Assembly: GCF_000716715.1 (NCBI RefSeq)
Contig: NZ_JNYJ01000007.1
Coordinates: 372,001 to 436,000 of the forward strand
Source: Dactylosporangium aurantiacum
GTDB lineage: Bacteria; Actinomycetota; Actinomycetes; Mycobacteriales; Micromonosporaceae
DNA: 64,000 bases
Direction: 5' to 3'
Below are positions 8,808-17,916 of the stretch, piece after piece (the first letter of the stretch is position 1; the number at the start of each line of letters is the position of its first letter). The notes below the pieces were generated by a model that worked only from the letters and a program-made list of their open reading frames with translations, was not told the DNA's origin and ran no database searches. Position numbers and translations under genes: made by a program.

Positions 8808-9449
8808 TCAGTGCGCGACCGGGCAGCCGCCGGTCAGCTTGCCGAGGAAGGCGTTGGGGTCGTAGTAGTGCTCGACCTCCAGCAGCTTCAGGTCGTCGTC
8901 CACCTTGGCGACGCTGATGCCGAACATTTCCACGGTCTCGCCGTTGGGCTGGAAACCGTGGTATTCGCCGGTGAACGCGCCCCAGTGGCGCCACTTGAAC
9001 GTGACGACCGGGGGCGGGCTCAGCACCTCCAGGACCTCCCAGTAGAACCCGGTCGGAAATGCCTGGTGGAAAATGTGGTGGGACGACTCGAACGATTCCT
9101 GCCCGGTTTTGTAGAAGGCGCTGTCGCCGATCAGGATGTTGTAGCTGCCGATGTCGGCGATGTCCTGCGGGGTGGCCCAGGGGCCGCCGTTGACGTTGGT
9201 CCGGAAGCGGTCGGTGACCATTGAGACCCAGGTCGCGGGGTCCTTCTTGTGCGAGACCTCCATCTCGAAGACCTGCACGATCCGCTCGACGACCGCCTCC
9301 AGGGAGTCCGGGGCGAAGTGGTGCGTGCGCTGCTGCGGCATCACCGTGTGGGACAGGTGGTAGTCGGGGGTGCCGTCGCGCCATTCCTGCGGGTCGGCCG
9401 CCTCGACGACCGCGGAACGGCCCTGCAACCAGAGCGGGGTCTCAGTCAA
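8808..9449 (-). CDS. Pathogenesis-related/ester-cyclase-like SnoaL-fold protein
   Basis: A 213-residue protein starting at the TTG ending at 9449, which has AAAGGACGAGG just upstream; no better start is seen. The sequence (SHTVMPQQRTHHFAPDSLEA, VVERIVQVFEMEVSHKKDP, SHHIFHQAFPTGFYWEVLEV) resembles the family called pathogenesis-related protein in plants and fungi, with an NTF2-like fold and a C-terminal EYHGFQPNGETVEMFGISVA stretch typical of SnoaL ester cyclases. Function in bacteria is unknown. A perfect palindrome 60 bp upstream suggests dedicated regulation. Confidence 0.7.
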   Translation of the reverse strand: MTETPLWLQGRSAVVEAADPQEWRDGTPDYHLSHTVMPQQRTHHFAPDSLEAVVERIVQVFEMEVSHKKDPATWVSMVTDRFRTNVNGGPWATPQDIADIGSYNILIGDSAFYKTGQESFESSHHIFHQAFPTGFYWEVLEVLSPPPVVTFKWRHWGAFTGEYHGFQPNGETVEMFGISVAKVDDDLKLLEVEHYYDPNAFLGKLTGGCPVAH

Positions 9450-9900
9450 GGACCTCGTCCTTTCACTGCATCGGGGAAGTGATCGCCTGCGATCGTGGTG
9501 GATGTCAATGACGATCGTCAACCCCGCTGAGCAATGCCGCCCGTAAGTGAAGTAAAATAAACAAACGTCAATGTGTATGAGAGATTGCGGCGGCGTTTCG
9601 GCGCGGTGTTGTGACCGGCGGGCCGGGACTCGGCGGCGGTTGCCCGCGCGGGCCTGCGGGTTGACCGCGGCGAGGGCCCGTTGGCGCGCGTGGCGGATCG
9701 CGGTCACGCAGTGGCTCCGGCGGCCGGTCGGCACGTCCGGGAGACGCACTCAGAGCTGCTGGTGCGGCTAGCCCTGCGGCCGCGCCACGCGAACGTCCCC
9801 GCCACCGGGCGCGTCCTCGACGCCGCCGGCCGGCCGGCGCCTTCGACCGGCCGGCGCCGTTGGCCGACCGGCGCCGGCGGGGGCCGGCGCCGGTGCGGTG
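9450..9900. other. Intergenic stretch with a GGCGCC/GCCGGC-rich cluster
   Basis: No gene is evident. Positions 9509-9570 hold the AT-rich upstream region of the SnoaL-like gene. Positions 9828-9900 are a dense run of self-complementary GCCGGC and GGCGCC words just downstream of the copA stop (minus strand), able to form several alternative hairpins; this probably ends copper-operon transcription. Confidence 0.5.
9509..9520. promoter_or_regulatory. 12-bp perfect palindrome, candidate operator
   Basis: TGACGATCGTCA is a perfect palindrome 60 bp upstream of the TTG start at 9449, embedded between GTCAA and TTGAC words. A repressor such as a TetR-type protein could bind here; no such regulator gene is adjacent, so the binder is unknown. 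Confidence 0.4.
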
Positions 9901-12066
9901 TCAGTGGAACCGGCGCAGCCGCAGGCTGTTCGCCACCACGAACGCCGAGCTCAGGGCCATCGCCCCGCCCGCGATCATCGGGTTGAGCAGGCCCGCGGCC
10001 GCGAGGGGCACGGCGGCCAGGTTGTACGCGAACGCCCAGAACAGGTTGCCCTTGATCGTGGCGAGGGTGCGCCGGGACAGCCGGATCGCGTCGGGGACCG
10101 CGGTCAGGTCGCCGCGGACCAGGGTCAGGTCGCCCGCCTCGATCGCCGCGTCGGTGCCCGTGCCCATCGAAAGGCCGAGGTCGGCCTGGGCGAGCGCGGC
10201 CGCGTCGTTGACCCCGTCGCCGACCATCGCCACGACCCGGCCCTCCGCCTGCAGGCGGCGGACCACGTCGAGCTTGCCGGCCGGCAGCACGCCCGCGATG
10301 ACCTCGTCGATGCCGACCTCCGCGGCGACGGCCCGGGCGGCCGGCTCGGCGTCGCCGGTGAGCAGCACCGGGCGCAGGCCCAGGTCCCGCATCCGGCGGA
10401 CCGCCTCGGCCGAGGTCGGCTTGACGGTGTCGCCGACCGCGATCAGGCCGCGGACCGCGCCGTCCCAGCCGACCGCGACGACCGTCCCGGCCCCCTCCGG
10501 CGCGCCGACCGAAGGGTCGAGCGGCGTGAGCCCCTGCGCCGCCAGGAACGACGGGCGGCCCACCCAGACGGTGCGGTCCTCGACGATGCCGCTGACCCCG
10601 TGCCCGGCGTGGCTGCTGAACGACGACACGGCGGGCCGGTCCGGCACCGCGGCCGCCACCGCCGTGGCGATCGGGTGCTCCGAGGCGTGCTCGACCGCGG
10701 CGGCGAGGCGCAGCGTGTCGGCGTGGCCCCGCACGTCCAGCACGGACATCCGGCCGGTGGTCACGGTGCCGGTCTTGTCCAGCAGTACCGTGTCGACGCG
10801 GCGGGTCGACTCGAGCACCTCCGGCCCGCGGATCAGGATGCCGAGCTGGGCGCCGCGGCCGGTGCCGACGAGCAGCGCCGTCGGCGTGGCCAGGCCCAGC
10901 GCGCACGGGCAGGCGATGATGAGCACCGCGACCGCGGCGGTGAACGCGGCCGCCACCGAGCCGCCGGAGCCCAGCCAGAAGCCGAGGGTGGCGACGGCGA
11001 GACCGATCACGATCGGCACGAAGACCGCGGCGATGCGGTCGGCGAGCCGCTGCACGTCGGCCTTGCCGCTCTGCGCCTCCTCGACGAGCCGCGCCATCTG
11101 GGCCAGCTGCGTGTCGGCGCCGGTCCGGCTGACCCGCACCACCAGCCGGCCGGCGGCGTTGACGCAGCCGCCGACGACCGCGTCGCCGGGGCCGACGTCG
11201 ACCGGCACGGGCTCGCCGGTGAGCATGCTCGCGTCGACCGCGGACGTGCCGTCGAGCACCACGCCGTCGGCGGCGATCTTCTCGCCCGGCCGCACGACGA
11301 ACCGGTCGCCGACCGCCAGCTGCTCGACGGGGACGCGGTGCTCGGTGCCGTCGGGTGCCAGTACCGCGGCATCCTTGGCACCCAGCTCCAGCAGGGCGCG
11401 CAGGGCGGCCCCGGCCCGGCGCTTGGCCCGGGCCTCGAAGTAGCGCCCGGCCAGGATGAACACCGTCACCCCGGCGGCGACCTCGAGGTAGATGGCGTCG
11501 GCCCCGGCGCCCCGGGAGACGGTCAGCTCGAACGGGTGGCGCATGCCGGGCATGCCGGCGTCGCCGAGGAACAGCGCGTACAGCGACCACAGGAACGCGG
11601 CCAGGGTGCCGACCGAGACCAGCGTGTCCATGCTCGCCGAGGCGTGCCGCAGGTTGCGCAGCGCCGCGCGGTGGAACGGCCACGCGCCCCACACCACGAC
11701 CGGCGCGGCGAGGGTCAGCGACGCCCACTGCCACGACTCGAACTGCCAGGCCGGCACCATCGCCAGCAGGATCACCGGCACGGCGAGCGCGGCGCTGACC
11801 AGCAGCCGCTGCCGCGCCGCCGCCAGGGGGTCGGCAGCGGCGGCGGCCGGCTCGGGTGCGGTGACGGTCGCCGCCGTGTAGCCGGTCTGCTCGACGGTGG
11901 CGATCAGGTCGGCCACGACCAGCGACGGCGGGAACACCACGCGCGCCTTCTCGGTGGCGTAGTTGACGCTCGCCTCGACGCCGTCGAGCCGGTTGAGCTT
12001 CTTCTCGATGCGCGCGGCGCACGCGGCGCAGGTCATGCCGCCGATGGCGAGCTCAGTTGTGGGCAT
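9901..12066 (-). CDS. copA: Copper-exporting P-type ATPase
   Basis: A 721-residue P1B-type ATPase that pumps Cu(I) out across the plasma membrane. The N-terminal HMA domain has [16 protein letters not shown]. The actuator domain has MLTGEPVPV, the transmembrane metal site is the CPC of [17 protein letters not shown], the phosphorylation site is [11 protein letters not shown], the nucleotide domain has [12 protein letters not shown], and the hinge is [20 protein letters not shown]. Length is normal and all catalytic motifs are intact. It is the last gene of a copper operon, overlapping the upstream His-rich gene by 14 nt. Expression should follow CsoR release from the boxes at 13,181-13,229. 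Confidence 0.95.
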   Translation of the reverse strand: MPTTELAIGGMTCAACAARIEKKLNRLDGVEASVNYATEKARVVFPPSLVVADLIATVEQTGYTAATVTAPEPAAAAADPLAAARQRLLVSAALAVPVILLAMVPAWQFESWQWASLTLAAPVVVWGAWPFHRAALRNLRHASASMDTLVSVGTLAAFLWSLYALFLGDAGMPGMRHPFELTVSRGAGADAIYLEVAAGVTVFILAGRYFEARAKRRAGAALRALLELGAKDAAVLAPDGTEHRVPVEQLAVGDRFVVRPGEKIAADGVVLDGTSAVDASMLTGEPVPVDVGPGDAVVGGCVNAAGRLVVRVSRTGADTQLAQMARLVEEAQSGKADVQRLADRIAAVFVPIVIGLAVATLGFWLGSGGSVAAAFTAAVAVLIIACPCALGLATPTALLVGTGRGAQLGILIRGPEVLESTRRVDTVLLDKTGTVTTGRMSVLDVRGHADTLRLAAAVEHASEHPIATAVAAAVPDRPAVSSFSSHAGHGVSGIVEDRTVWVGRPSFLAAQGLTPLDPSVGAPEGAGTVVAVGWDGAVRGLIAVGDTVKPTSAEAVRRMRDLGLRPVLLTGDAEPAARAVAAEVGIDEVIAGVLPAGKLDVVRRLQAEGRVVAMVGDGVNDAAALAQADLGLSMGTGTDAAIEAGDLTLVRGDLTAVPDAIRLSRRTLATIKGNLFWAFAYNLAAVPLAAAGLLNPMIAGGAMALSSAFVVANSLRLRRFH

Positions 12067-12946
12067 GCCCGCCTCCGATGCCGGTCACGGTGAACTCCGC
12101 GGTGTGCACGGCGCCCGCGTGCTGGAACTGGAAGTACAGCCGGTGCGTGCCCTCCGCGGCGCCCTCGACCGCGAACCCGACGTCGGGCCCGCCCGTCTGC
12201 GGCGCCTTCGGGTGGACGTGCAGGTAGGCGAGGTCCCGCTGGGCGATCGCCACCAGGTGCCCGGCCGCGCCGAGGTAGGGCTGCAGGTCGGTCACCGGCC
12301 GGCCGTCCCGCTCGACGCGCAGCGTCACGCCGTCGTGCACGTCGAGGCGCACCGTGTACCCGTCGACGACCGTCGTCGTGGCCGGCGCCGGCAGCGGCTC
12401 GGACCGGCGCGGCCCGGGCACGTCCAGGTCCACGGCGAGCACCGTCGCGGGCCCGCCGGTGGCGGTGAAGTCCGCGTATGCCCGCCACGGCCCGCCGTCC
12501 GGCAGCGCCAGCGGCGCCCGCCACGTGCCGTCCGCGTCCATCACGGGATGCACGTGCTGGAACCCCGACAGGTCCCGCCGCACCACGATGAGGTGCAGCG
12601 GCTTCTCGTGCACCGTGTCGAAGGCGGTGACGGCCCGCCCGTCCGCCCCGGTGATCCTGAAGCTCAGGTCGCCGCCGGTGTACGCCCCACCGCTCACCGT
12701 GTAGCCGTGCCGCGCGGGGGCGGACGGGTCGGTGCCGTTCCCGGAGGGGCCGCCGTGGCCGCCGTCGCCCCCGTGGCCGCCATCGGTGCCGTTCCCGCCG
12801 GCGTGCCCGTCCATGGCCGGGCCGTCCGCGGCCGGCGCGCGCCCGGCGAGCGCGTCCGGCCCGACGAGGCGCCCCGCCCCGAACGCCACGCCGAACACCA
12901 CGGCCAGGACGGCCGTGAACACCCCGAGCCTGACCGGGGCGTTCAT
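12053..12946 (-). CDS. Copper-operon membrane-anchored His-rich protein
   Basis: A 297-residue protein with one N-terminal hydrophobic helix ([22 protein letters not shown]), a Gly/His low-complexity linker ([20 protein letters not shown]) and two similar beta-rich repeats, each with an HVHP motif ([12 protein letters not shown] and [11 protein letters not shown]). The histidines suggest extracytoplasmic copper handling. It lies between copZ (4-nt ATGA overlap) and copA (14-nt overlap), so the three are translationally coupled. Such proteins recur in actinobacterial copper operons but I know no assigned function; a copper chaperone or scavenger outside the membrane is the likeliest role. Confidence 0.75.
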   Translation of the reverse strand: MNAPVRLGVFTAVLAVVFGVAFGAGRLVGPDALAGRAPAADGPAMDGHAGGNGTDGGHGGDGGHGGPSGNGTDPSAPARHGYTVSGGAYTGGDLSFRITGADGRAVTAFDTVHEKPLHLIVVRRDLSGFQHVHPVMDADGTWRAPLALPDGGPWRAYADFTATGGPATVLAVDLDVPGPRRSEPLPAPATTTVVDGYTVRLDVHDGVTLRVERDGRPVTDLQPYLGAAGHLVAIAQRDLAYLHVHPKAPQTGGPDVGFAVEGAAEGTHRLYFQFQHAGAVHTAEFTVTGIGGGHAHN

Positions 12947-13158
12947 GCTCGGGTGCCGACGACTTCGTAACCGGCCTCGTCCACGGCGGCCCGGACGGCC
13001 TGCTCGTCGGCGGGCCCGTCGCTGGTCACGGTGACCGCGCCGGACGCCAGGTCGACCTCGACCCCGGTGACCCCGGGCACGCGGCCGACCTCGGTGCTCA
13101 CCGCCTGCACGCAGTGCCCGCAGGTCATCCCCTTGACGGCGTAGGTCGTGGTGGTCAT
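12943..13158 (-). CDS. copZ: Copper chaperone, HMA domain
   Basis: A 71-residue heavy-metal-associated domain protein beginning MTTTTYAVKGMTCGHCVQAV. The MxCxxC motif (GMTCGHC) binds Cu(I) for delivery to CopA. Start is the ATG ending at 13,158, with AAGGAG 7 nt upstream. It is the first gene of the minus-strand copper operon, just downstream of the CsoR operators, and overlaps the next gene by 4 nt. Confidence 0.93.
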   Translation of the reverse strand: MTTTTYAVKGMTCGHCVQAVSTEVGRVPGVTGVEVDLASGAVTVTSDGPADEQAVRAAVDEAGYEVVGTRA

Positions 13159-13180
13159 GTGTCGGCTCCTTCGGTACGGA

Positions 13181-13234
13181 TACCCCCTATGGGTACCCGC
13201 TGAACGTAGCATACCCCCAGGGGGTGTGCGCTAC
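13181..13234. promoter_or_regulatory. Two CsoR boxes in the copZ-csoR intergenic region
   Basis: TACCCCCTATGGGTA (13,181-13,195) and ATACCCCCAGGGGGTGTGC (13,211-13,229) are G/C-tract palindromes of the type bound by CsoR repressors. The second lies inside a longer inverted repeat with GTAGC/GCTAC ends (13,206-13,234). Having two boxes 30 bp apart, on the same helical face, would allow one to control copZ-copA and the other csoR. Confidence 0.8.
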
Positions 13235-13244
13235 GATGGTTGAC

Positions 13245-13538
13245 ATGACGACCGCCACGCCCCGCGGATACACCGCGACCAAGGACCAGCTCCAGAGCCG
13301 GCTGCGCCGCATCGAGGGCCAGGTCCGCGGCGTCGAGAAGATGGTCGACGAGGACCGCTACTGCATCGACGTGCTGACCCAGATCAGCGCGATCCAGGCC
13401 GCCCTGGACAAGGTCGCCCTCGGCCTGCTCGACGACCACGCCCGCCACTGCATGCAGCACGGCGCCGAGGAGGGCAAGGGCGAGGAGATGGCGACCGAGA
13501 TGATGGCCGCCGTCGGCCGCCTCCTGCGCCGCGGCTGA
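13245..13538 (+). CDS. csoR: Copper-sensing repressor CsoR
   Basis: A 97-residue all-helical metal-sensing repressor (DUF156). The signature Cys-His-Cys copper ligands are visible: RYCIDVLTQI carries the first Cys and DDHARHCMQHG the His and second Cys. RLRRIEGQVRGVEKMVDED is the usual helix 1. I chose the ATG at 13,245; an ATG three codons upstream (13,236) is also possible. Neither has a Shine-Dalgarno, and TACGAT at 13,232 would place a transcript start at about 13,245, so translation may be leaderless. It represses copZ-copA through the adjacent boxes. Confidence 0.92.
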   Translation: MTTATPRGYTATKDQLQSRLRRIEGQVRGVEKMVDEDRYCIDVLTQISAIQAALDKVALGLLDDHARHCMQHGAEEGKGEEMATEMMAAVGRLLRRG

Positions 13539-13569
13539 CCGATCCCGGCGGGGCGGCACGATCCCTGGG

Positions 13570-13827
13570 TCAGGGCTCGGGAGGCCCGGGTGCCGGGCGC
13601 GGACCGCCGGCCTCCGGCGCGGCGAGCCCGCGAGCGGCACGGATCAGGTCGGTCAGACGCTGGCGGTCCGCTTGTCGCAGGGCCCATTTGGCGATATCCC
13701 CGCGCTCCACTCCGCAGATCTTCAGCACCAGCGCCATCATCAGTACGTACACCGGATATGCGGCAAGCGGCAGCCACGGCATCACCGAGCTGAACATTGC
13801 CGTGCCACATGTGCGATCATGTTGCAT
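13570..13827 (-). CDS. Small single-pass membrane protein, unknown
   Basis: An 85-residue protein. One hydrophobic segment (VMPWLPLAAYPVYVLMMALV) is followed by a charged amphipathic tail (ERGDIAKWALRQADRQRLTD) and a Pro/Gly-rich end. It looks like a genuine small membrane protein with a cytoplasmic tail. The ATG ending at 13,827 gives the full protein; an ATG ten codons on, ending at 13,797, is equally possible, and neither has a good ribosome site. It is tail-to-tail with csoR and divergent from the unknown gene at 14,119. I do not recognise the family. Confidence 0.5.
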   Translation of the reverse strand: MQHDRTCGTAMFSSVMPWLPLAAYPVYVLMMALVLKICGVERGDIAKWALRQADRQRLTDLIRAARGLAAPEAGGPRPAPGPPEP

Positions 13828-14118
13828 CTTGCATTTTCGAGCCTGCCGGAGTCGAGACTCCTGCGGTATTCTCGGTCGGGTTCCACAGGGGAGACGCTCC
13901 TTCCGGAATCGACGCTCGCCGTTGCAGTCAGGTATGGGCCGTGACGCGAACGCCACGGCTCCATCAACCACGGTATGCGCGCAATAGCGGTGCGCGCAGC
14001 GGTTGCGAGCCAGTAATCCGGCCTCGTTGACCGTCGTTTGTGGCGCGGCGTCGTTGCGATATCGTGAAGCTTCGTTTTCCGTCGTCGGCGCTACGCGACG
14101 TCTGGGGCTGATCACGCG

Positions 14119-15357
14119 ATGGGCACGCGGCAAGGGCGGGCAGGACCGGTATCGCCGACCATTGAAGCCGCGCTGCGATATCTCGGCATCCAGAGCCACG
14201 GAGTGCTCGCCGAGATCATCAGACACGCGATCGAACGACCGCACAGTGACACCGGTAGACGTCTCGCGCCCCTGACGGCACCGGTGGCCGGACTCGACGG
14301 CTGGACCGCGGCGGAACGCACCCATGCGCTGTGGCAGCTCATCCTCGAAGGAATGCACAGCCCTGACGTCGGCCCGACCGCGATGTCGCGCCGGCGGCGC
14401 GCGCTGCAGGCCGCGTTCCGCCTTCCCGACGCGGAGATCCACGGACCCTGGGGTGGGTCGCTCACCGAGCGCTTCAAGCAGCTGCGGAGCGTCAAGACCG
14501 TCTTCGGCGACCCGACCTCGACCCAGCCGATGGAGATGGCGTGGAAGCGCGGTGTGCGTGCCCTCGCCAGGTACCTCGAAGACCGGTTCGGCGAGCTGGC
14601 GGCACCGGCCGACTGGGGACAGTACCGGCCGGATCCCTCGGACCTGCACCGGTTCCAGGACAGCCGTCCCGAGGACTGGCAGAGCTACTTCGACGAGCTC
14701 AACGGCACCGACACGGTGTTCCGCAAACCCTCCAAGGGTGCCCAGCCGGTCTTCGTCGACCTCTTCGTCACCACGGTGTTCATGCGCCGTCGTGCGGTCT
14801 ACCGCCGGATCACCGAACGGCTCGTGACCGCCAAGGCGGACGGCGTCGCGTACTACACCGCACGGGGGTTCGCCGGGAAGACGCCGCGCCTGACCTACGT
14901 GCCGGTCCGCGCACTGTGGGGCTGCCGCGCGGAGTTCGTCGAGCCGCGGCAGGCGGGCCGGCCGCCGGTGACCCGGCTGTGGTTCCCGGCCCCGCTGCGA
15001 AAGGGCGAGCAGGCGCACTTCGCCTCCGAGGTGATCGACGAGAACATCACCGAGGAGCGGTACTGGATCGATGTCGACATCGACCACCACGGAATCGCAC
15101 CCGGTCACCTGCTGTACGGCGGCAAAGTTCCGGTGAGCGGCCTGACCATCCGCGTCAGGTTCGACGAAGGCTGCCTGCCGGAGGCGGTCTGGTGGTACGC
15201 GGAACTGAACGAGATCGAACGGTACGACCCGCCGCCACCCGAGGACCGGCGGTATGTCGACGTCGTCGGTAATGATGTCCAGCACACGTTCACCCACGTG
15301 GCCTGCCAGCCGAGAGAGAGTTACGGTCTGGCCTTCAAGTGGCCGGAGCGCAGATAG
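14119..15357 (+). CDS. Conserved-looking protein of unknown function
   Basis: A 412-residue soluble protein I do not recognise. The N-terminal 130 residues are helical and basic (TIEAALRYLGIQSHGVLAEI, SLTERFKQLRSVKTVFGDP) and could form a DNA- or RNA-binding or regulatory domain. The C-terminal half is beta-rich with RLWFPAPLRKGEQAHFASEV, ERYWIDVDIDHHGIAPGHLL and LPEAVWWYAELNEIERY, read as a compact sandwich domain. No signal peptide or TM helix is seen. Regular codon use across the frame supports it as real. The region between it and the divergent small membrane gene is unusually AT-containing for this genome. Confidence 0.7.
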   Translation: MGTRQGRAGPVSPTIEAALRYLGIQSHGVLAEIIRHAIERPHSDTGRRLAPLTAPVAGLDGWTAAERTHALWQLILEGMHSPDVGPTAMSRRRRALQAAFRLPDAEIHGPWGGSLTERFKQLRSVKTVFGDPTSTQPMEMAWKRGVRALARYLEDRFGELAAPADWGQYRPDPSDLHRFQDSRPEDWQSYFDELNGTDTVFRKPSKGAQPVFVDLFVTTVFMRRRAVYRRITERLVTAKADGVAYYTARGFAGKTPRLTYVPVRALWGCRAEFVEPRQAGRPPVTRLWFPAPLRKGEQAHFASEVIDENITEERYWIDVDIDHHGIAPGHLLYGGKVPVSGLTIRVRFDEGCLPEAVWWYAELNEIERYDPPPPEDRRYVDVVGNDVQHTFTHVACQPRESYGLAFKWPERR

Positions 15358-15921
15358 GCGGCGTGCGCCGAAAATACAAAGGGCCACCTGATCCGCGCCG
15401 GGCAGATCTTGCGGCCACTTTGTGACGTGCGTCGTCGGTGAGCGGGGATCAATTCCCTCCGCTGCCGCCCTCAACCCGCATTGCCGATGCCTCCTTCCGG
15501 TGCCGTAAAACGCGCATGTATACGTGTGGCCATTGGACCGCGCATCATCGTAGGGGACCTGCTGAAGCTGCCCGGCCGCGGGTCAGGACCGTTTGCCGTA
15601 CGGCAATCGCACCGCCGGAGGCGCGCGCCGCAGGCTGTGGCGTTAGGTGAATGGTGCTCGGAAATTTCACGCCCGTCACATTCGCGGCTGCACGACCTTT
15701 GTCACTCGAAAGTTGACCCTGGGCCCTGCTTCCGGCCGGGTCGACGCGTGTTTCATCGTCGGTGTTTCACCCTGCCGCCGGACTGCCGCTCAGACCTCGG
15801 CGGCCGGAGCGTCATGCCCGCTGAGCGGTCTTGACAATCGGTGCGGGCCGATGCTGTGCTGTCCTCCGCTCCGTTACATTGATGTTTCATTTGTTACATC
15901 CGTAGCTCTGGGAGAGACGCG
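15358..15921. promoter_or_regulatory. 564-bp intergenic region upstream of the GH30 pair
   Basis: No convincing gene. TTGACA occurs at 15,831-15,836 but I see no good -10 at normal spacing. Two direct GTTACAT words (15,873-15,879 and 15,893-15,899) are 20 bp apart, about two helical turns, just ahead of the ribosome site (GGGAGAG) of the first GH30 gene, and may be a regulator site. Confidence 0.4.
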
Positions 15922-17844
15922 ATGACGCGACAGGTGTTGCGGCTGGCGGCGGTGGGTGCCGCCGTCGCCGTCGGGCTGACGGGGTTCACGGAGGCGAGGG
16001 CGGGCGAGCCGGCCCCGGCGGCGCGGGTGTGGGTGACGACCGTCGACGGCGCGGAGCTCATGCACGAGCGGGCCCCGGTCGCGTTCGGCCGGCCGGTCGC
16101 CGGCAACCCGAACGTCACCGTCACGGTGGACCCGAGCCGGGAGTTCCAGACCATGGACGGGTTCGGGGCGTCGATCACCGACTCGTCCGCCGCCGTGCTG
16201 TACCGGCTGAGCCCGGCCGAACGGGACAAGGCCATGCGCGCCCTGTTCGACCCGGCGAAAGGCGACGGCGTCAGCTTCCTGCGCCAGCCGATCGGCTCGT
16301 CGGACTTCACCGCCGCCGGCAGCCACTACTCGCTCGACGACGTGCCGGCGGGGGAGCGGGACTTCGCCCTGCGGCACTTCAGCATCGCCCGTGACCAGGA
16401 GCGGGTCCTGCCGCTGCTGCGCCGGGCGAAGCAGCTCAACCCGCAGCTGAAGATCATGGCGACGCCGTGGAGCCCGCCGGCCTGGATGAAGACCAACGGC
16501 TCGCTCGTCGGCGGCGCGCTCATCGACGACCCGGCGATCTACCAGGCGTACGCGCGCTACCTGGTGCGGTTCGTCCTGGCGTACGCGGCCGACGGCGTGC
16601 CGGTCGACTACCTCACCGTGCAGAACGAGCCGCAGAACGGCGGCGAGCACGGCTACCCGACGACCGCCATGCGGGTCGCGCAGGAGACCAAGGTCATCGA
16701 GGCGCTCGGGCCGCTGCTGCGGATCGCCAGCCCCCGCACGAAGATCATCGGCTACGACCACAACTGGGCCACCCACCCCAACGACGTCGCCAACGTCCCG
16801 CCGGGGCAGGACCCGGAGACCGACTACCCGTACCAGCTGCTGTCCGGGCCGGCCGGCAGGTGGCTCGCCGGCACCGCGTACCACTGCTACTACGGCGACC
16901 CGGCCGCGCAGAGCGCCCTGCACGACGCGTTCCCGGCCAAGGGCATCTGGTTCACCGAGTGCTCCGGGTCGCACGGCCCGAGCGACCCGCCCGCGCAGTT
17001 CTTCCGCGACACGTTGAAGTGGCACGCCCGCACCATCGCGATCGGGACCACCCGGAACTGGGCGAAGTCCGTGGTCAACTGGAACATCGCCCTCGACGCG
17101 ACCGGCGGCCCGCACCTCGGCGGCTGCGACACCTGCACCGGGTTGATCACGGTGCAGCCCGACGGCACGTTCACCACCAACGCCGAGTACTACACGATCG
17201 GGCACCTGTCGCGGTTCGTGAAGCCGGGCGCGGTCCGCATCGCCAGCACCTCCTTCGGCACCACCGGCTGGAACGGCCAGATCATGGACGTCGCCTTCCG
17301 CAACCCGGACGGCTCCACGGCACTGGTCGTGCACAACGAGAACGACGACCCGCGCACGTTCACCGTCGCCGCCGGCGGCCGCACCTTCGACTACACGCTG
17401 CCCGGCGGCTCCCTCGCCACGTTCACCTGGCCCCGCAGCCGGGTGCTCGACGACGGCCCGCGGCTGCTGCCGCTGCGCGGCGCCACCGCCACGTCGCTGC
17501 CGGCGAACCCGGACGCGAAACTCGCCGTCGACGAGGACGCCTCGACCCGCTGGTCCGCCGGCCAGGCCCAGGAGCCCGGCCAGTACCTGCAGGTCGACCT
17601 CGGCGAGCAGCGCCGCTTCCGCCGGGTCGCGATCGACAGCGGCGGCAGCGTCGGCGACTACGCACGGGCCTGGCAGTTGTCCGTCAGCGACGACGGCGCC
17701 TCCTGGCGCGTGCTCGCGTCCGGCACCGGCACCGGCCAGCTCACCAACGTCGACGTCAAGGCCCGCGCGCGGTACCTGCGGGTGACGAACACCGGCACCA
17801 GCGGCAGCTGGTGGAGCCTGGCCGACCTGCGCCTCTACGCATAG
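15922..17844 (+). CDS. Secreted GH30 glycosidase with C-terminal F5/8C-type carbohydrate-binding domain
   Basis: A 640-residue exported glycoside hydrolase. After a signal peptide (VLRLAAVGAAVAVGLTGFTE) comes the GH30 catalytic domain, about residues 45-510. The acid/base is E236 in VQNEPQNGG and the nucleophile E346 in WFTECSGSHGP; the opening QTMDGFGASITDSSAAVL is the family signature. GH30 members of this kind act on beta-1,6-glucan or glucosylceramide-like links. Residues 520-640 form a discoidin-type binding module (STRWSAGQAQEPGQYLQVDL). It is followed after 72 bp by a second GH30 gene, so the pair may act together on fungal or oomycete wall glucan. Exact substrate is not deducible. Confidence 0.9.
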   Translation: MTRQVLRLAAVGAAVAVGLTGFTEARAGEPAPAARVWVTTVDGAELMHERAPVAFGRPVAGNPNVTVTVDPSREFQTMDGFGASITDSSAAVLYRLSPAERDKAMRALFDPAKGDGVSFLRQPIGSSDFTAAGSHYSLDDVPAGERDFALRHFSIARDQERVLPLLRRAKQLNPQLKIMATPWSPPAWMKTNGSLVGGALIDDPAIYQAYARYLVRFVLAYAADGVPVDYLTVQNEPQNGGEHGYPTTAMRVAQETKVIEALGPLLRIASPRTKIIGYDHNWATHPNDVANVPPGQDPETDYPYQLLSGPAGRWLAGTAYHCYYGDPAAQSALHDAFPAKGIWFTECSGSHGPSDPPAQFFRDTLKWHARTIAIGTTRNWAKSVVNWNIALDATGGPHLGGCDTCTGLITVQPDGTFTTNAEYYTIGHLSRFVKPGAVRIASTSFGTTGWNGQIMDVAFRNPDGSTALVVHNENDDPRTFTVAAGGRTFDYTLPGGSLATFTWPRSRVLDDGPRLLPLRGATATSLPANPDAKLAVDEDASTRWSAGQAQEPGQYLQVDLGEQRRFRRVAIDSGGSVGDYARAWQLSVSDDGASWRVLASGTGTGQLTNVDVKARARYLRVTNTGTSGSWWSLADLRLYA

Positions 17845-17862
17845 CACCGGCAGTGCATCGGC

Positions 17863-17890
17863 AGGGGCGGGGCCCGCCAGCCCCGCCCCT
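17863..17890 (+). terminator. Hairpin between the two GH30 genes
   Basis: AGGGGCGGGGC (17,863-17,873) pairs perfectly with GCCCCGCCCCT (17,880-17,890) over a 6-nt loop. No long T-run follows, so it could be a partial terminator or a stability element that sets the ratio of the two enzymes. Confidence 0.6.
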
Positions 17891-17916
17891 TCACCACCCC
17901 CAGAAGGGAACCCCTC

